Positions 47,195 to 60,899 of a DNA stretch of 64,000 nucleotides are shown one piece after another (the stretch's first letter is position 1; each line of letters begins with the position of its first letter). The notes under the pieces were generated by a model. That model made no database searches. It worked only from the letters and a program-made list of their open reading frames with translations, and was not told the origin of the DNA. The position numbers were made by a program, and so were the translations under genes. Source of the stretch: Lithospermum erythrorhizon (Eukaryota; Streptophyta; Magnoliopsida; Boraginales; Boraginaceae); assembly GCA_019722365.1 (NCBI GenBank), contig JADFUC010001623.1, positions 62,001-126,000 on the forward strand, written 5' to 3'.

Positions 47195-49460
47195 GTTATT
47201 TTAATTATTGTTGGCGACTTTCGCTTTTATAAAAGAAAAATTCGCAAATGTTAACATTGTTTAAAGTGGACCACTGAAAGTTTAATAATGTATAATTTTG
47301 ATTTTATCCTTCACTAAAACTTGAAATATGTCAATTTTAACATCAAAAATGGACAAAATCCCCAAAATGACCAGTTCGGATAGTTAAATGATCGATTTTA
47401 AAGTTTAGGGAGGCCAATATGGACAAAATCGGGGAAGTTCGAGGGGGGATAGGATGAATTTAAGCCAAAAATATACAATACAACTCCAAAATCCACGCCT
47501 GTTCGATTTTTTTGGATAATACTCTTGTTGATATTGAAACAAATATTTAATTTATTATAACAAAAATTATAATAAATAGTTTTGAAAGGAAATGGAAAAA
47601 CAATCAACAATAATACTCAAGTACACTCTTATTATTCTGCAATTTATGGTGCATCTGAATTTATAGAAACACGAAATCTATAAATCGCGTCAATTTCAGA
47701 CTATCTGTAATAACGTACTGCAATGGAACAGAAACAAATATATACTTCAATTAAATATAATATCACCTCAAACCAACACTAAATATATAATTCCTTCAGC
47801 TTTATACAAACAATTACTGTTTCTTTATTAATTTATACAATATATCATCCTAAACAATATATTTTCATACATTGTATTGACAGTAAACAAACAAAAATAT
47901 ACTATCATGAAATTCTTATCCTAGAAAAGCAAAATACTTCCAACACACCAATCTTCCAACAACACATTCTCGAAGCTATAATATTTAAGTCTATTATTAA
48001 CAACTTCAAGTTCACCCCAATCTATTTATCCTGTTAAAGATTTTTTTTTTTCACAGAGTCATCTCTAAACAGTTCATTTAGATACAATCAAGTGACGAAT
48101 GGTTGAAGTTTTTACAACTTCATATGATAGGTAAGAGGAACATCTTTTTAAAGCTCACAACTTTTGGAAGTTACGTAGAACTTATAATAGCACCTTTTGG
48201 ATCTAATTTTGTACGTCCAAGGAAATTTTGTAGTATATATGTAGTAAGTAATGCTTCAGAATAGTTTATTACTAAGGAATAGTTTGTTTGAAATCCTTTT
48301 AACCATAGATTAGAAATAGATTAAAATTTCTAACGTTTCCTACGAAATATCCAAAACGTTTCTATTTTGGAATTTATAGAAATAAAACATTAATTTAATT
48401 TTGAAATTACTTTGTTTCCAAAATAATCTTTACATTACTATTTTCGAAACTAAATATTTTAAAATAAAAATATAACTATATCTAATGATTTAATATAATT
48501 ACATATTTATATTCTTGTCTAGTTTTCATTTTGTTAGATAATATAGTACCTTATTAGAAAATAATGTAGATATTGTTGTGAATTATTTTGATATTGAATA
48601 GATTATAATTTATTGTTTTGATAGCAATAATATAATTTCTAAAATTTCATGGAATAAGAAGTCAAACTATAGAAATTAATACTATGAGTTCAAGAGCGCC
48701 GGGCAGTAATAGAAATCTAATTACAAATTTTAATACTAATTATATAAATATTTGTATTTAAAAACTCTAATTTTCAAACTAAATGCAATATCAAAGCAAT
48801 TTTCTAAAAACTATAAATATTTGATTGAAAATATTTTCTTTTATTTTTAATTTTTTTAATGAAATTAAATATTTATATTTATTCTAATACTATATAATCC
48901 ATGAGTGTCTTGACTTTTTAAATTTTGTTAAATGCATGGCTGGCCGCTTAAATATATTTGTTTGTATTATATAATATGGCATAAAAGGTAATAAAAGTTT
49001 GAAATGTAATTTTTAAATTGATATAATTTTAAATTGATATTATCTGATCCCTGAAACAAAAAAATATATTGAGGTCGAAGTTGAGAGAGATGAGCGAAAA
49101 AGTGTCTTTAATGAGACTCCTCTTTAGTATATCTGACTTGTGAGTTTTTAAAATTTTCGTGATAAATTTCTTAAGATTTTTATAATGTTTTGAAGCGTTT
49201 ATTAGTTTTTTATCATTCAGCCGCTCATAAAAACAAATATTGAATCATGACCACAACCCCATAACTAATATCTTCAATTAAACAAAATTGGTGTATAGAA
49301 ACTCCACAGGATCTCTCCTTAATTTTTAAATAACTGGTCAATGAATAAGATCACACATACAGATAATCTAATCCATAAAAACCAACTTCTTTGATAGATT
49401 CTCATTAGGCTATACTTTATTGATATACAATAATGTAAACTGAATAATTCATTTCTTGAT
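47195..49460. other. AT-rich intergenic sequence
   Basis: No gene seen. It lies downstream (3') of the PAM16-like gene and probably includes its 3' untranslated region near 49300-49460. Confidence 0.6.
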
Positions 49461-49464
49461 CTCT

Positions 49465-49808
49465 CTAGCTAGCTGCGTCTTGATCTTTCCCTCGATAGAC
49501 GTTCTCCAGACATTCTTTAGCTCTGTGAACTTTTGATTGAAGATAGAAGCTTCCATTCTTCGCATTTCGCTCGAACAAGGTGTCATATTTCTGTACACAT
49601 TCAAAAGTTTTATTTAAGGAACTATGAAAGATAATGCTGGAGAAAGGAAGTGAAATGTCAAGGACTCTTGCCTGTAAAACCTCCTCCCAAGATGTCTTAT
49701 CTGTGACTCCAAGAATTTGCCTTGCTTCTTGTTCTGTCATAATTTTACTTCCTTTCACGAGACGGCATTTTTGTGGCGTTTCCTCTTAACGACTGATCTT
49801 TGAAGCAT
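49465..49808 (-). CDS. PAM16L: PAM16/TIM16-like import-motor subunit, C-terminal exons
   Basis: Pam16 is the J-like partner of Pam18 in the presequence translocase-associated motor at the matrix face of the mitochondrial inner membrane (MUSE5/TXR1 in Arabidopsis). The penultimate exon (49808-49672) reads cleanly from GSKIMTEQEARQILGVTDKT to SWEEVLQ. After an 81-nt GC-AG intron the last exon (49590-49465) gives KYDTLFERNAKNGSFYLQSK, VHRAKECLENVYRGKDQDAA and S, then stop. This is the complete degenerate J domain, without the HPD motif as expected for Pam16. The 5' half of the exon (49808-49760), which should encode an ASKSGVAQE-like stretch, matches only with several small indels, so the frame cannot be followed upstream. 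The amino-terminal membrane-associated part belongs to eroded exons farther upstream. Confidence 0.8.
49591..49671 (-). other. 81-nt in-frame GC-AG intron of the PAM16-like gene
   Basis: The donor is CAG|GCAAGA, the acceptor TGTACAG|AAATA. The intron length is a multiple of three and has no stop in frame, so unspliced RNA would add 27 residues (ARVLDIS... to ...FECVQ) between WEEVLQ and KYDTLF. Exon placement is set by the strong conservation of WEE(I/V)LQKYD in the family. Confidence 0.75.
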
Positions 49809-50169
49809 CTGCAACCAGCTAAACGTTAACTATTCTGTTCTTAATGTAGCACAAGAAATCACGGGGGCATAAATTACATCTCTAATTGAGAGAGTGAGAA
49901 TATATCCCGAGGCAGAGGCCCCAACCAAGTTACCTCCATATGTTGTGCCTCACAAGGGAGCTGAAGAGTCTTCTCTTTAGTTAGTATCCAATAAATTGTG
50001 AAGAGAATGGTTACTTTTCTCATCAAGTGTTTTAACAATTGCTAGCTAATTAAGGAAACATGATCTGACATCTGAAGAAACTAAGTGTCAAGCATGAGTA
50101 CCATCATTCCACTAGACTCAACATGAGGCTGAAATATTGGCATTATCACTGAACAGATTCACATACGTA

Positions 50170-50285
50170 CTTTTACTTGGCGATAAACATGCAACAACTC
50201 TGCAGGCCATCCAAAACTGACGCGGTAATCGCGCGGCCTGAGCCAATGAATGGCAAAGATAAAATTATAAAATCGGCTGGAATGC
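50170..50285 (-). pseudogene. Probable eroded PAM16 N-terminal exon
   Basis: On the minus strand, ATTGGCTCAGG and then, about 60 bp later, GTTGTTGCATGTTTATCGCC and AAG occur in the order expected for an exon encoding the MGSG...VVQAYRQ region of PAM16. The similarity is patchy, with extra bases and stops, and splice sites are uncertain. The call rests on position and on these two short matches. Confidence 0.4.
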
Positions 50286-50289
50286 TTTT

Positions 50290-53200
50290 GACATATTTAG
50301 CATAAATAATTGGTATCAGGTACATCATAATCCTCTGAATATTCATCACATTAAACTCTATCCAAGTCCATACGTCTTAATATATTCAAAAAATCCTCAT
50401 TGCTGGGACCTTGTATAAGTACACCATATCGCTGAAAACATTCTACATCATTTAAGCTGTTGAAACTATTTTAATTTGGACAATTGCTTTTTCTTAATTA
50501 TCAAGGAGAATAAAAGTCCCAACCAAAATAAAAAAGAGGTCGTATAACATATTCATGATACCGCTTGAATATTTTGTTGACATAGAACTTGCAATAAACG
50601 CCATTGATGATAGAAGAAGCCAATTCTAGTTCCCACATGGTTAAGTTCAACATCTACCAAATTGAGGATTCATTGACGTAACATAAAACAGATCAGAAAA
50701 CTAGCACTCGTCTATTCAGAAGACTAGATCATGAGTCATGACCAATGTTCAACCTTAGAAATGCATCACAGCTGTATTACTCATCTCAAGCATACTTAAG
50801 GAAAAACATTGAACACCACTCGGCGAATATGACAGCCATCTAGCCGCTCAGATTCTACTTCAAAAGCAAAACTACATTCTGCTCAAGCAACTCTGAATAC
50901 TGAATAATAAGAATGATAGAATATACAAACTATGAGTGACAAACATGCTACCCAATTCATGCAATATTTCTATGTTGTTATCTCATCATATGTCCCACGC
51001 ACCTAAGCAGTTTAAAGGATAAGAAAAGAAAAAAAAACTATATAAGTGAATAACTGTTGATTACTCGAGAAACATTAATTTATTAAGGGAACAATCAATT
51101 GATATGGGGAAGTTAAAGAAGAGAGAACAAATTCCTTCAACCTTCTTGAAACTCCAGGTTAAAATATTTGTACACATAAAGTAACTAAATCAGTTTCTTA
51201 AACTCAAAATACCTAGGACCCAAGCTACAACATCAGCAAATCACTTTTGAACAAATTCACAATAGTATGACCCTTTGATAATTGAACCACAGGAAGCTTT
51301 TCTCCAACTGTTGTGGGTTGCCACAAAAATCACCAATGATTACGTAGAAATCCATTGCAAAAGATCAATATTGACAAAATTAAATAAATCCTTCCAACTA
51401 TTCAAAATTCCAATAGTACGATAAACAGAAAATAAGTTTCCACACTACTGTTGCCTTGAAAACTCCTAAGAGGCTAAGATGTATGTTGCAACATTAGTTC
51501 AAATCATGAAGACCGAAATTTTAACTCCACAATCTGTTTAACCACTAATGCGTTTCCTAATGTTGTGGATAACATTGAAGTCATCCACATAGGAAAACAC
51601 AATAGTGATTCTGTATTTGGATAGGGAATGATATACCTGCACGTCACCTACTGACAGTTGTATGTGAATGTCTCTTTTAGTTGCAATTCTATTACCTACA
51701 CCCTACCAATACCATCAAATTGAAATAATGATTTTATTTATCAAGGTCTATATACTCTTAGGCATAAACCACATAAATATGCAGCATCTAGTTATCTAGA
51801 AGCATTCAAATCAGGTAAAGACACTCCAGAGATTATATCTCATTTATTATGTGGACAATTAAGAAGTTGACAACACTTGATGTCAGGAACATTTCACATC
51901 AAACAGCTTCATGTTTCTATAAATGATAAATCACCATTAATCCATTTGACACACCATGGAAAGAACATGCAATAAACTATTAAAGTTCTACTACAATTAG
52001 TTCACAAAATGGTGACTTTGATCTTACAGAAACAAAATATAAGAACAGTCTCTTCCAATACGTTATATTCTCTTATGTAGCACGCAAGAAAGGCATGCAT
52101 ACTTGACTATTTACACTGACAGACTCATCTCATCTTGCCATCTGTATCACTGTCCCGTTGCCTCACCCTTCTCCCGTCCTCCTCCTCAAAGGAAATAGGT
52201 CACTCAGACTCAAAATCCTCGTCGCCCCATTTACTTCATTATGTTTTAGCCTCTCAACAATTGTAAAACATGATGCAACAAGTTCCCTAATGTTTGCCAT
52301 CTTTATCTTGATTTTAAATAATTAACTGTTTTGTTCATAAATTCTGTTTTGATTGGTAAATGAATATTATCTGAACTACTAAACTGTTTAGGAATGCTCT
52401 ATTTTCAATTAATTGTTTCTGTTTTCTAAATAAAACCCTTTTAACGTAATTAAATAATGGGAGTAAGCTATCTTTCTATTCTTATAATGTGGATACAAGA
52501 GACATGTTCAAATTGATTTACAATGTGTTAATTTATCTACTTTAGTTGTTATATAATGCTAATTGATATTATAGGAGTAGTAATAACTGAACATTTCTTG
52601 CGGCTATGTACTCATTCATGATTCCTATATCATCATAGATCTTGTGTTATCGTTGTTACCATTTGTTTCCCCTAATTGTTGATATAAATCATATATCCTT
52701 GTTATTGATTAAGCTCCCAAAAGCATCTACATTACTACTACCTTAGGACAGTTTTCAGGGCTTCCCCTGACACTCATCATTGATTCTATCGATTTATGAC
52801 TGGTAGAGCACAAGACTCCTTGAGGTTCCACTTTGATAATACAGAGTCGTATACTAAATAACATTTCAATCATAATGCTACTACACAAATTATCGAAAAA
52901 TGACATATCAAAACGACGATCACATACTTTGTTATACATTACAACCTATTTTCACAATTCCATTTTAGCAGGGATGTAGAAAATAGTACTAAACATTTGA
53001 TTATATTAGTGTCACCTCTCTTTTAAGAAAAGACTCGAAACATGCAGGCCGGCTGTTTACCCACTAATTTATAGTTTATCCATTATGAAAGCTTCAGACA
53101 ACAAAACCTCAAAATAAAGAACAATCAGAAAAATATAACTATAAAAAACTCAATTTATATACAATCAGCACAATTAAATTGTTTATTTTAAACCAGATCC

Positions 53201-53800
53201 ATTATTAGTCGTGCTTTACTTACATTGAAACGAAATGAATTACAGCATCACTTATAATCTCAACATTTCCAACTTCATTTTTATAACGATGACATCTTTA
53301 ACATTGCAATTTTCATTTTTTATTCTTAAACCTGGCAGATTTACAATTAGTCATGCTTTACATAATCACGTATAAGCTCAACATTTCAGGAATTAATTCA
53401 TCTACAAAAATGACACCTTTAACATCGAATCAATTGTTTTTATTCTTAAACAAGAAAAGATATACAATTATTCCTGCTTTACTAAAATAAAACAAATTAC
53501 TTAAACAACATTTAATCTCAGCATTTCAGAATTCATTTATCTATACAATTAACACCATTAACAATAAATCATTTATTTCCATTAAAACAAAATAATTTAC
53601 ATCCCTACTCATAATCTTAACATTTCATAATTCAATAAATTATAAAAATAACACCTCAATTTTTAAACCCCATAATTTATGAGTGTAAATTTGAATACAA
53701 AAAGACAGAAACATATAAAAATAAAAGGTACTTCACAAATCAGGAAATGATTATCTATAAAACATCAAAAAATTAGAAAATAAAGAGTGGAATTAGGAGA
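50290..53800. other. Long intron or intergenic space of the PAM16-like gene
   Basis: AT-rich with no coding region on either strand. Around 53220-53660 several similar pieces (CATTTCATAATTCA, TTATTCTTAAAC) recur about every 110 bp, a degenerate tandem arrangement. Confidence 0.45.
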
Positions 53801-53808
53801 TGAATTAC

Positions 53809-53811
53809 CAT
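53809..53811 (-). other. Possible first codon (ATG plus GT donor) of the PAM16-like gene
   Basis: The minus strand shows AAATCATG|GTAATTC, an initiator codon directly followed by a splice donor. It would make a first coding exon of one codon and an intron of about 3.5 kb (53808 to about 50285). The upstream 140 bp are pyrimidine/AT-rich as in a 5' leader. This is an inference from gene position; no transcript evidence is available. Confidence 0.35.
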
Positions 53812-53959
53812 GATTTGTTGTAAGTTCAGATGAATTTCTTGAAATTGAAAGAGTTGAATAAATTTTTCTTGAAAAGGACTTAATTTTTTATTTGTATTTT
53901 CTTATTTCTTCAATTTCTCTCCCTGAAATGAAATTTGTACTTTCGTGAGCTATGAAATC

Positions 53960-54555
53960 TTCCATTATTCTTCTTTCGTTTTAATTAATTGATTTTATCG
54001 ATTTAGAGGCAACGATTTGTCGTTAATAATTTTTATATCACATTTATAAAATTACAATAATATTTTAAATCAAATTGATGTCTCCAATTTATATTTTTGG
54101 ATTAGTGAATAAAAAATATTTATGATAAAAACATTAGCGTCAAGCGATTAATTTGGAAATGGAGATGCTTCAATAAGCCCATACGTCCACGACAGTGCGA
54201 CTTCTCTTTTACTCCGTTGAGTTTATTTTAATTGATGTTGTATTTTTATTAATATTTGATGAATTAATTTTTCTTATTAATTATTTTAATAAATTTAAAT
54301 GTGATATCATTGGATTTGACATTAAAATAATTATAATAATAATATTTATTTGTAAAATTTTATAATATAAACAAAAAATAATTGATAATTAAAACTTGAC
54401 ATGAAAAAACAAAAATGACAATTAAATTGAGTAATAATGTGATAGATTAAATAATTAGAATGAATAGATCTATGGGTCGTTATTGCATCCGTCTATAAGC
54501 ACAGAGAAACATTAAAAATAATATGTGAAATAAGCTATTTTGCGCAAGTAAACTT
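53960..54555. other. AT-rich intergenic sequence
   Basis: Nothing recognisable. It lies upstream of the PAM16-like gene and may hold its promoter. Confidence 0.5.
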
Positions 54556-54558
54556 CAT

Positions 54559-55128
54559 AGAACAGTTAGAAGGTGTTTGGATAAGCTTATTTTTTTAACT
54601 TAGAAATGACAATTTATAAGTAGGTCGAGCTTATAGGATTAATGAAATTTATTTTGAGCTTTGTTTAGTCTTATGCTTATAAAGAAGTTAATAAAAAATC
54701 TTTTTGAGTTGTAGAAATGATAAAATGACTTGTAAGTATATCTCACTATATATCACTTTTTTTTATATTTATGATATAAATAAATTAGTAATTTCATATT
54801 TGAAATTTTAAAAAATAACTATAACTAAAAATTATATTTTATGGTAAAAATATAATATATGTATTTTTTAATAAAGTAAAAAGCTAAAAGTTGATATAAC
54901 TAAAATTGTCTTATGTATCTTTTTATGGCTATTAAATGAATGATAAATAAGATATAAAGAGTTAAATATTGAGGTAATTAAGTAAATCATGATCGGCCAA
55001 ACATAAGTTGAGCCAAAAATATTAAATTTGTTATTTTTATTTCAATGGCTAAATTGGTGATTATCCAAACGCTTTTTTAACTTATTTTGAATTGATTGAC
55101 AAAAAAAAAAACAACCAAACATCCTCAT
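54559..55128. mobile_element. MITE with GTGTTTGG-type inverted ends
   Basis: The left end is GAAGGTGTTTGGATAAGCTT and the right end AACAACCAAACATCCTC, an imperfect inverted repeat. Subterminal pairs such as ACTTAGAAATG / AACTTATTTTGAATTG and the AT-rich interior fit hAT-like MITEs that start with G(A/G)TGTTTGG. No clear target duplication is seen. Confidence 0.5.
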
Positions 55129-56120
55129 CATTATTACTTTCTCTAATGGATATCTTTCTCTCACAATGGATATCTGCATTCTACTCACGTAATTTTCTAC
55201 TGTGACAATAGAAAAAAGATTTTTTTTTCACCTCTAGCGTAATCTAATAATCTTTTCGCCAACTTTTATACAAAATCCGTCGAAATTAATTTTGAAAAAT
55301 TAGAATTTATAACGATTTCCATAATAAAGACATCAGATCAACAATACAAAATCAAGAAATTAATTTTGACAAATTGTGTTCTTCTCTTATAGGTTTTGCT
55401 GGGTTTGATTGATTGAACTACAATAAAATTATTCTACTATATTAGTTTTTCAATAATGAATGCATATAAGATTATCAAGATGATTTGATTTAAAATGAAG
55501 CAAGGTATGTCAAATAAGATCACAATTTTATTAATTTTGACAATTGGAAACATTGGACAATCCTCTAGCATGGAGGTAATTCTTTTTAAGTGTAAGAGCT
55601 TTTTTGTTAATTAATTTGGGGACAATCATGAGTTATTTTATTCACTCTTAGCTAGTTAAAGTAAAAGTTGAATTGACGGACGAATATATGATACTTTTAA
55701 GTATGAATCAAACTGATTAACGTAAAATCAAATTTCAAAAGCTTTCGGGTTCTCAGTATGGTTGTAGTCGATATATCTAAAGTACCCCAGTATAAATGCA
55801 TACGTAAATGTCCAATTTGATTACAAACTTCAAAGTTTAGTGATTAAGTTATCTAACGTTCGGTTTCAAAAGCGAATAAGTTATCTAGAGCGGACTATGA
55901 AAATATTATCTTCTGATTTTATTAGATAATTGAGTATTAATTTTCTATTGTAGTTTATAATTGCAAAAAAAAGGAAAAAAAATTAAAACTGACCCATGAA
56001 TGACCATGTCAGTATAATTTAAAGGCCTACTTATAGTTGATAATTGCAAAATAAAAATTAAAAATTAAAAAGGAAGGAAAAAAAGTGTTAGACTATATCC
56101 GATCTAAAGGGAAGGGAGGG
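55129..56120. other. AT-rich intergenic sequence
   Basis: No gene or repeat with defined ends is visible. Confidence 0.55.
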
Positions 56121-56125
56121 AGGGG

Positions 56126-57986
56126 ATTAATTAGGATAAGGTATAAAAGTTGGAACCTTTTTTAGATTTTAAGCTAGTGAATATGAATTATAGCAAGATT
56201 AACCTAATTATAAGCGGCCCAATAAACTATTTCAATTCAACTTAAACCTTATAACAATTTACACAATTATGCAATTCCATACACAATCGACCTAATCAAT
56301 TTCTAGCAATAATAATTATATAAATTGAGAACCATTAAATAGTGTAGGGTTAGAGAAGATACAATGAAATAACGAGTTTTAATGAACTAATGCTCGACAG
56401 CGCCCAACTTTCGGCCTTGGGATTTGGAAAAATATATACGTGTATTGTTTTGGAGTTCGCCTCGTGGATTACAAACAAAACGGCTTCAGCAATCGCCTCT
56501 AACGATCAGTAGCGCTAGTTATGCCACAGAAACCACTCGAGAAACTCTTGACAACCTCGGATAATCCTTGAGCATTGAGTGTACTGACCTAGAAACTGAC
56601 CTTACAGTACAACTAGAAGCAACTAGTTACAACTGATCGGCCCTTTTCAAAGAAATAACTCTTTGTATGATGAATCACACAAATGGATGAATAGAGTTGA
56701 ACAAATATAAGCTACAATGAAATCTCTGCAGACTAATTGCTAGTATGATTAAGAGAGAGAGATTGACTTTTGCTTGGGAACAAATGAGAATTGATTGAAG
56801 AATTTGATTTGCAAAAGTTAAGTTTTGATTAACGATGAAATGCTTTTATAGGATCAAAACCCACAATCATAATCATGTAGCTCACTCTGAGGATCTGAGG
56901 CGATTACTTTCAAAACGGCTAGAAGTTTGAGATCGTCACGGTGGCTGGGCGGGTGTAGCATTATTTTCCTTGAATTCCTTTGGAGGCAATCGGCTCACTG
57001 TGGAGTAGGGGTTGTGCCTGAAGTCAGCAAATGACAGGTGGCCGAGACAAAAATAACCAAATGGTAAATCGTCGGGCAAGACCGATTTAGGTTCGGCGTC
57101 GGAGAACTAGTTTAAGTTAAAGCCTTTGAAATAACCGAACATAACCGATTTCAATTTGTATGTGCACATTTAAGAAGGTAATTTAGATTTAACTTTGTTA
57201 AATTATTGGTATAATAGAATAAGATATATATAAATCTCTACAAAACTAATATAGGGAATACAAATATATGTAAAAAAATTAGTATTGTGTATTGAATGTA
57301 TATAGATTGTATAACTAATCTTAAAAGGAGTTCATTGAAATTATGGATTAGATGCAGTCTTAGGACTTAATTTGAGTTTGAGCGATAAAATTTTGAAAAA
57401 TGGTACCAGGCGAAGCAGCGAAACCAAACGGAACCGGCCGAAAACCGATCGGGCAGGCAGAACCGATTTAGGTTCGGCGCTGAAGAAGCAGAATGAAATA
57501 AGTTACGGTTGATTTGGCTCAAGTCGAACCGAACGATCCGATGCAGCACACACCTTAGGGGCGTCTGGTCTTTCAGGTTGTAATATAACAATTTCTAAGT
57601 TAGATCACAACTTTGATCTTATTCGAAATCGATACTAAGATGACATAGTCATTTAACTTCGATTCCGTAGAAGTTCAAATGCGGATAAATCAAGATAGAG
57701 TTTACTCTTAATGATTAAAGAGAAAATCGAACATGTAATTTAAAGTTACCATTTTAAACGTCTACTCCTAATCGAACTTAGTAATTTCATAAGTGAGGAA
57801 TTTCGCTACATCGCGCCCAAGATCGCGTAAAGGACATAGACTAACTACGGTGTTATTCTTGCGACTTGATTCTTGTGCCCAAGTCTTAAATTAAGCAATG
57901 TGTTGTAGAAATCACTTATACAATTATTAGCGCTTAATTACAATTTGTTATTATCAAAACAAGGATTAGTGACTCATAAGTCAACA
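56126..57986 (-). repeat. 3' LTR of the Sirevirus-like element
   Basis: Starts TGTTGACTTATGAGTCAC at 57986, directly after the purine tract, and ends near ...ATACCTTATCCTAATT at 56126, the point where homology with the other LTR stops. It contains a CTATAAAAG box and two copies of a GACCGATTTAGGTTCGGCG-like string at about 57080 and 57460. Confidence 0.65.
56843..56851 (-). promoter_or_regulatory. LTR TATA box
   Basis: CTATAAAAG on the minus strand, about 1.1 kb into the LTR, followed by a leader typical of plant copia LTRs. Confidence 0.6.
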
Positions 57987-60499
57987 AACTCCTCCTTTTT
58001 TATGATAACAAATTAACTTATGCTAGGGGGGAGTAAAGATAATATAAGTAAGCAAAGCTCCCCCTCAACATAAGATTCACATGTTTGATATGACAATAAA
58101 TATCGAGAAGATCGCTGACAAGTCACAAATCAATTAAACATGATATGATCTTAGGAAAGAGTGAATAAACGTAACATGATATCAAACATGGTCGTACAAA
58201 TAAGCGGTCAATGTCATAACAACGTAAATATCAAGAAAGTCGTAAAAGCATAAAAGTCGTTACTCCCCACTTTGAGACCATCAAAAAGGGAGGAAACATT
58301 CATAAAAATACTGCATGACATATAATATCCAAAGACATAATAAAACATAAAGCATAATGAACAAAGAGGTGCCATCAGAATCAAACTCCACCATGAGGAC
58401 CCAAAAAGAACCCCATACCACCACCAACGTCATCATCATAAATGGCAGTCCGAACCCAAGTTCTACGGGCGGTGTGCCAAATGTGAAGTCTGTCAGGAGG
58501 TGTCTTTGTATAGTACGAGGTGGAGAGTGGTGATGAGTTGTAGTCGGAGGTGAAGCTCTCTACTATCTTGTTCAGATGCAGTGAGTAAGATAATACAGTT
58601 CGCTAGATGACCTACTTACCGAAGCAACTTAAAAACTTCATTATCCCTTTCAGATAATGCTTATTCTTCTTAATAGCTCCCCCTACTCCTCCTGAACCGA
58701 TGCCAGACGGTATAGTTCGATCCGTAAAAGCGAAAATCATCCACACCATCCGCAGAACTTGGAAGCATGTGCAGGCCTCGAGTCGAACTTCTCCCCGAGC
58801 TGCGGCCTCGGCAGCGTCTAACTCGAACCCATTGCCGCTTTGAAATAAGATGAACCTTGGCGTAAATCAAATTGCTTAACGATTGTACTAATTGTTACAT
58901 TGCTCCCAAAGAGAAGGAGGTCTAGGAACACATTCAATAATTGCCCATCATTTCACAATGTAGGAAATCAACATGCCTAAGGAATAGGTGTGGTTTTTGT
59001 GATACTCGATTGAATTAAAGAGAATATTACTAATCAACCCAAGGACATTGATAGGAAGGCCCATTCGAAGACGATATAATAAAACAGTTTGTGAATAAGG
59101 CACATGGCTATCGTTGGACCCCGAGCAAAACAAATAATCATTTAGCGCCTTTTAAGTATTATCATCCCATCCCAGGAAGTTTGTCCCTATAGCATTTTGT
59201 TTCATTCCTAACATCACCGGGAGGAAATGAATGACCATTATTCAATAAATCACATACGTCCTCAAACTTTGGCATATCTTGAGGCCACGACATAACCTAA
59301 TTATAACTGAAAAACCTTCAACTTTGAGATTAAAAATGGTGTCAAAGTCGCTACTATTAAGCTTCAGTAGGCATCATTTTTACGCCCAGCAGTAAGCGCC
59401 TGAAATGTATCATTAGGAGTAGATAAAGACACGTGCATGTTTATAAAACAATCAACTAATTCGATGTCGTCATGGGAAAATGTTAAGAAATCCGTCGTAC
59501 GCTTGATTTGAGAATCTTTCCCAACAGTAGTGCCGAAGATCATTCGATGAATGATCGCTTACTTGAATGGTCTTGTTTTAGCATGTTTTCGACAATCAAT
59601 TGGATTATTATTCATGCATTTGGAATAAACATTACACCCGACCCTTGATCTTTGCGTCATAAATGATAAGAAGATTGTCTTACACTTCTTTTTTATGGTT
59701 ATTTGGAGAGATTTCTTTTTGGTGGCTTTGAGTGGAAGATTTTTTGAAGATGTTTTGGATTTTACTTGGAGCATAATTTTGACTTTGCTAATGAATGGAA
59801 TGAATATGGGGATGAGTGTGAGGGTTTTGGATGAATTTTTTTAGGAGAATTTTGAGAGAATTTTTGGTCAAAACCAACAAGGAGGCGATATGAACTTTTC
59901 TGACCTAGAAATTACTTTTATAATGTTGTCGATCGGCTCCTCAATCGGGCTCTGGAAGGGCGATTCAGAGACGATTACTATTCGATTGAGATTTATTGTA
60001 GAATCGAAAGCTCCTTGATAAACTTTCTGGAAGGCCGATTGCTCTCGAATATTCCAAAAACACTTGTAAAATTCGTGACGTCCTTAATCGGCTCTGTATG
60101 GAGTGCCTGCAGCGGCCGTCTGAGAACGATAATCAATATGCATTTTCGACTCATTCAAAACTTTGTCCCAGTGGCACTAGGCTTCATTGTAATTTCAGCC
60201 CCATATTGATGGAGTTCGACCCAATGTCCATTTCCATTCTTCTCGAAACAATATAACATCTTTACATAATGTAAAAATTCGAAACACATAGCATGCTAAA
60301 CACATTTTGAACACATGGAATACGAACAATATATCACATAAAGTTTGTCGACACACCCCACAAACAAAAGTTCTCTTAGAGGTGGCAATATAAGATATCA
60401 TCCCTCGAACAACAATTCTCTTAGGGATGGCTAAGTAATCAAACACTAGATGGGTCGAGCATGCGATCTACCAACTGCTTATTTTTGTTGGAAAGGTAA

Positions 60500-60870
60500 C
60501 CTCGCTGGAGTTTGGTGAAAATATTCGCAAGTTGATTATCGGTGCTTACAAACTCTAGTGTAACGTCTCGCTGAGCACGTAGTGCCGGATAAAATGATAT
60601 GCACAGGTTTTATATGTTTAGTCTTGAATGTTGGATAGGATTAGAGATGTTGATAGCTTAGTATTATGGCATCTTGTGGGCACATGATCGGCTTCTCTTG
60701 AAATTTGCTAAGTTTGTTTTCGTCAAAACTTGAGCAAAAAAATGACCCTTGACCATGCACCGGTCTCGGCGGTTGACAAGGCAATACTATTTTGTTTAAC
60801 TACCCAGACGAGAGATAAGGCTATGTCACAAAAATGATATACCTATGGTCCAGAAATCTTTACCACTTGA
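60500..60870 (-). pseudogene. Copia RNase H remnant
   Basis: Readable pieces on the minus strand are KQNSIALSTAET (60800-60764), YHFIR near 60590, and LEFVSTDNQLANIFTK (60555-60510). They are the ordered landmarks of the copia RNase H end (SIALSTAEAEY, HHFIRDHV, DKQLADIFTKxL). Frameshifts separate them. Confidence 0.8.
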
Positions 60871-60899
60871 GATCTGGCCACCATATTTTATTGTTCGCT

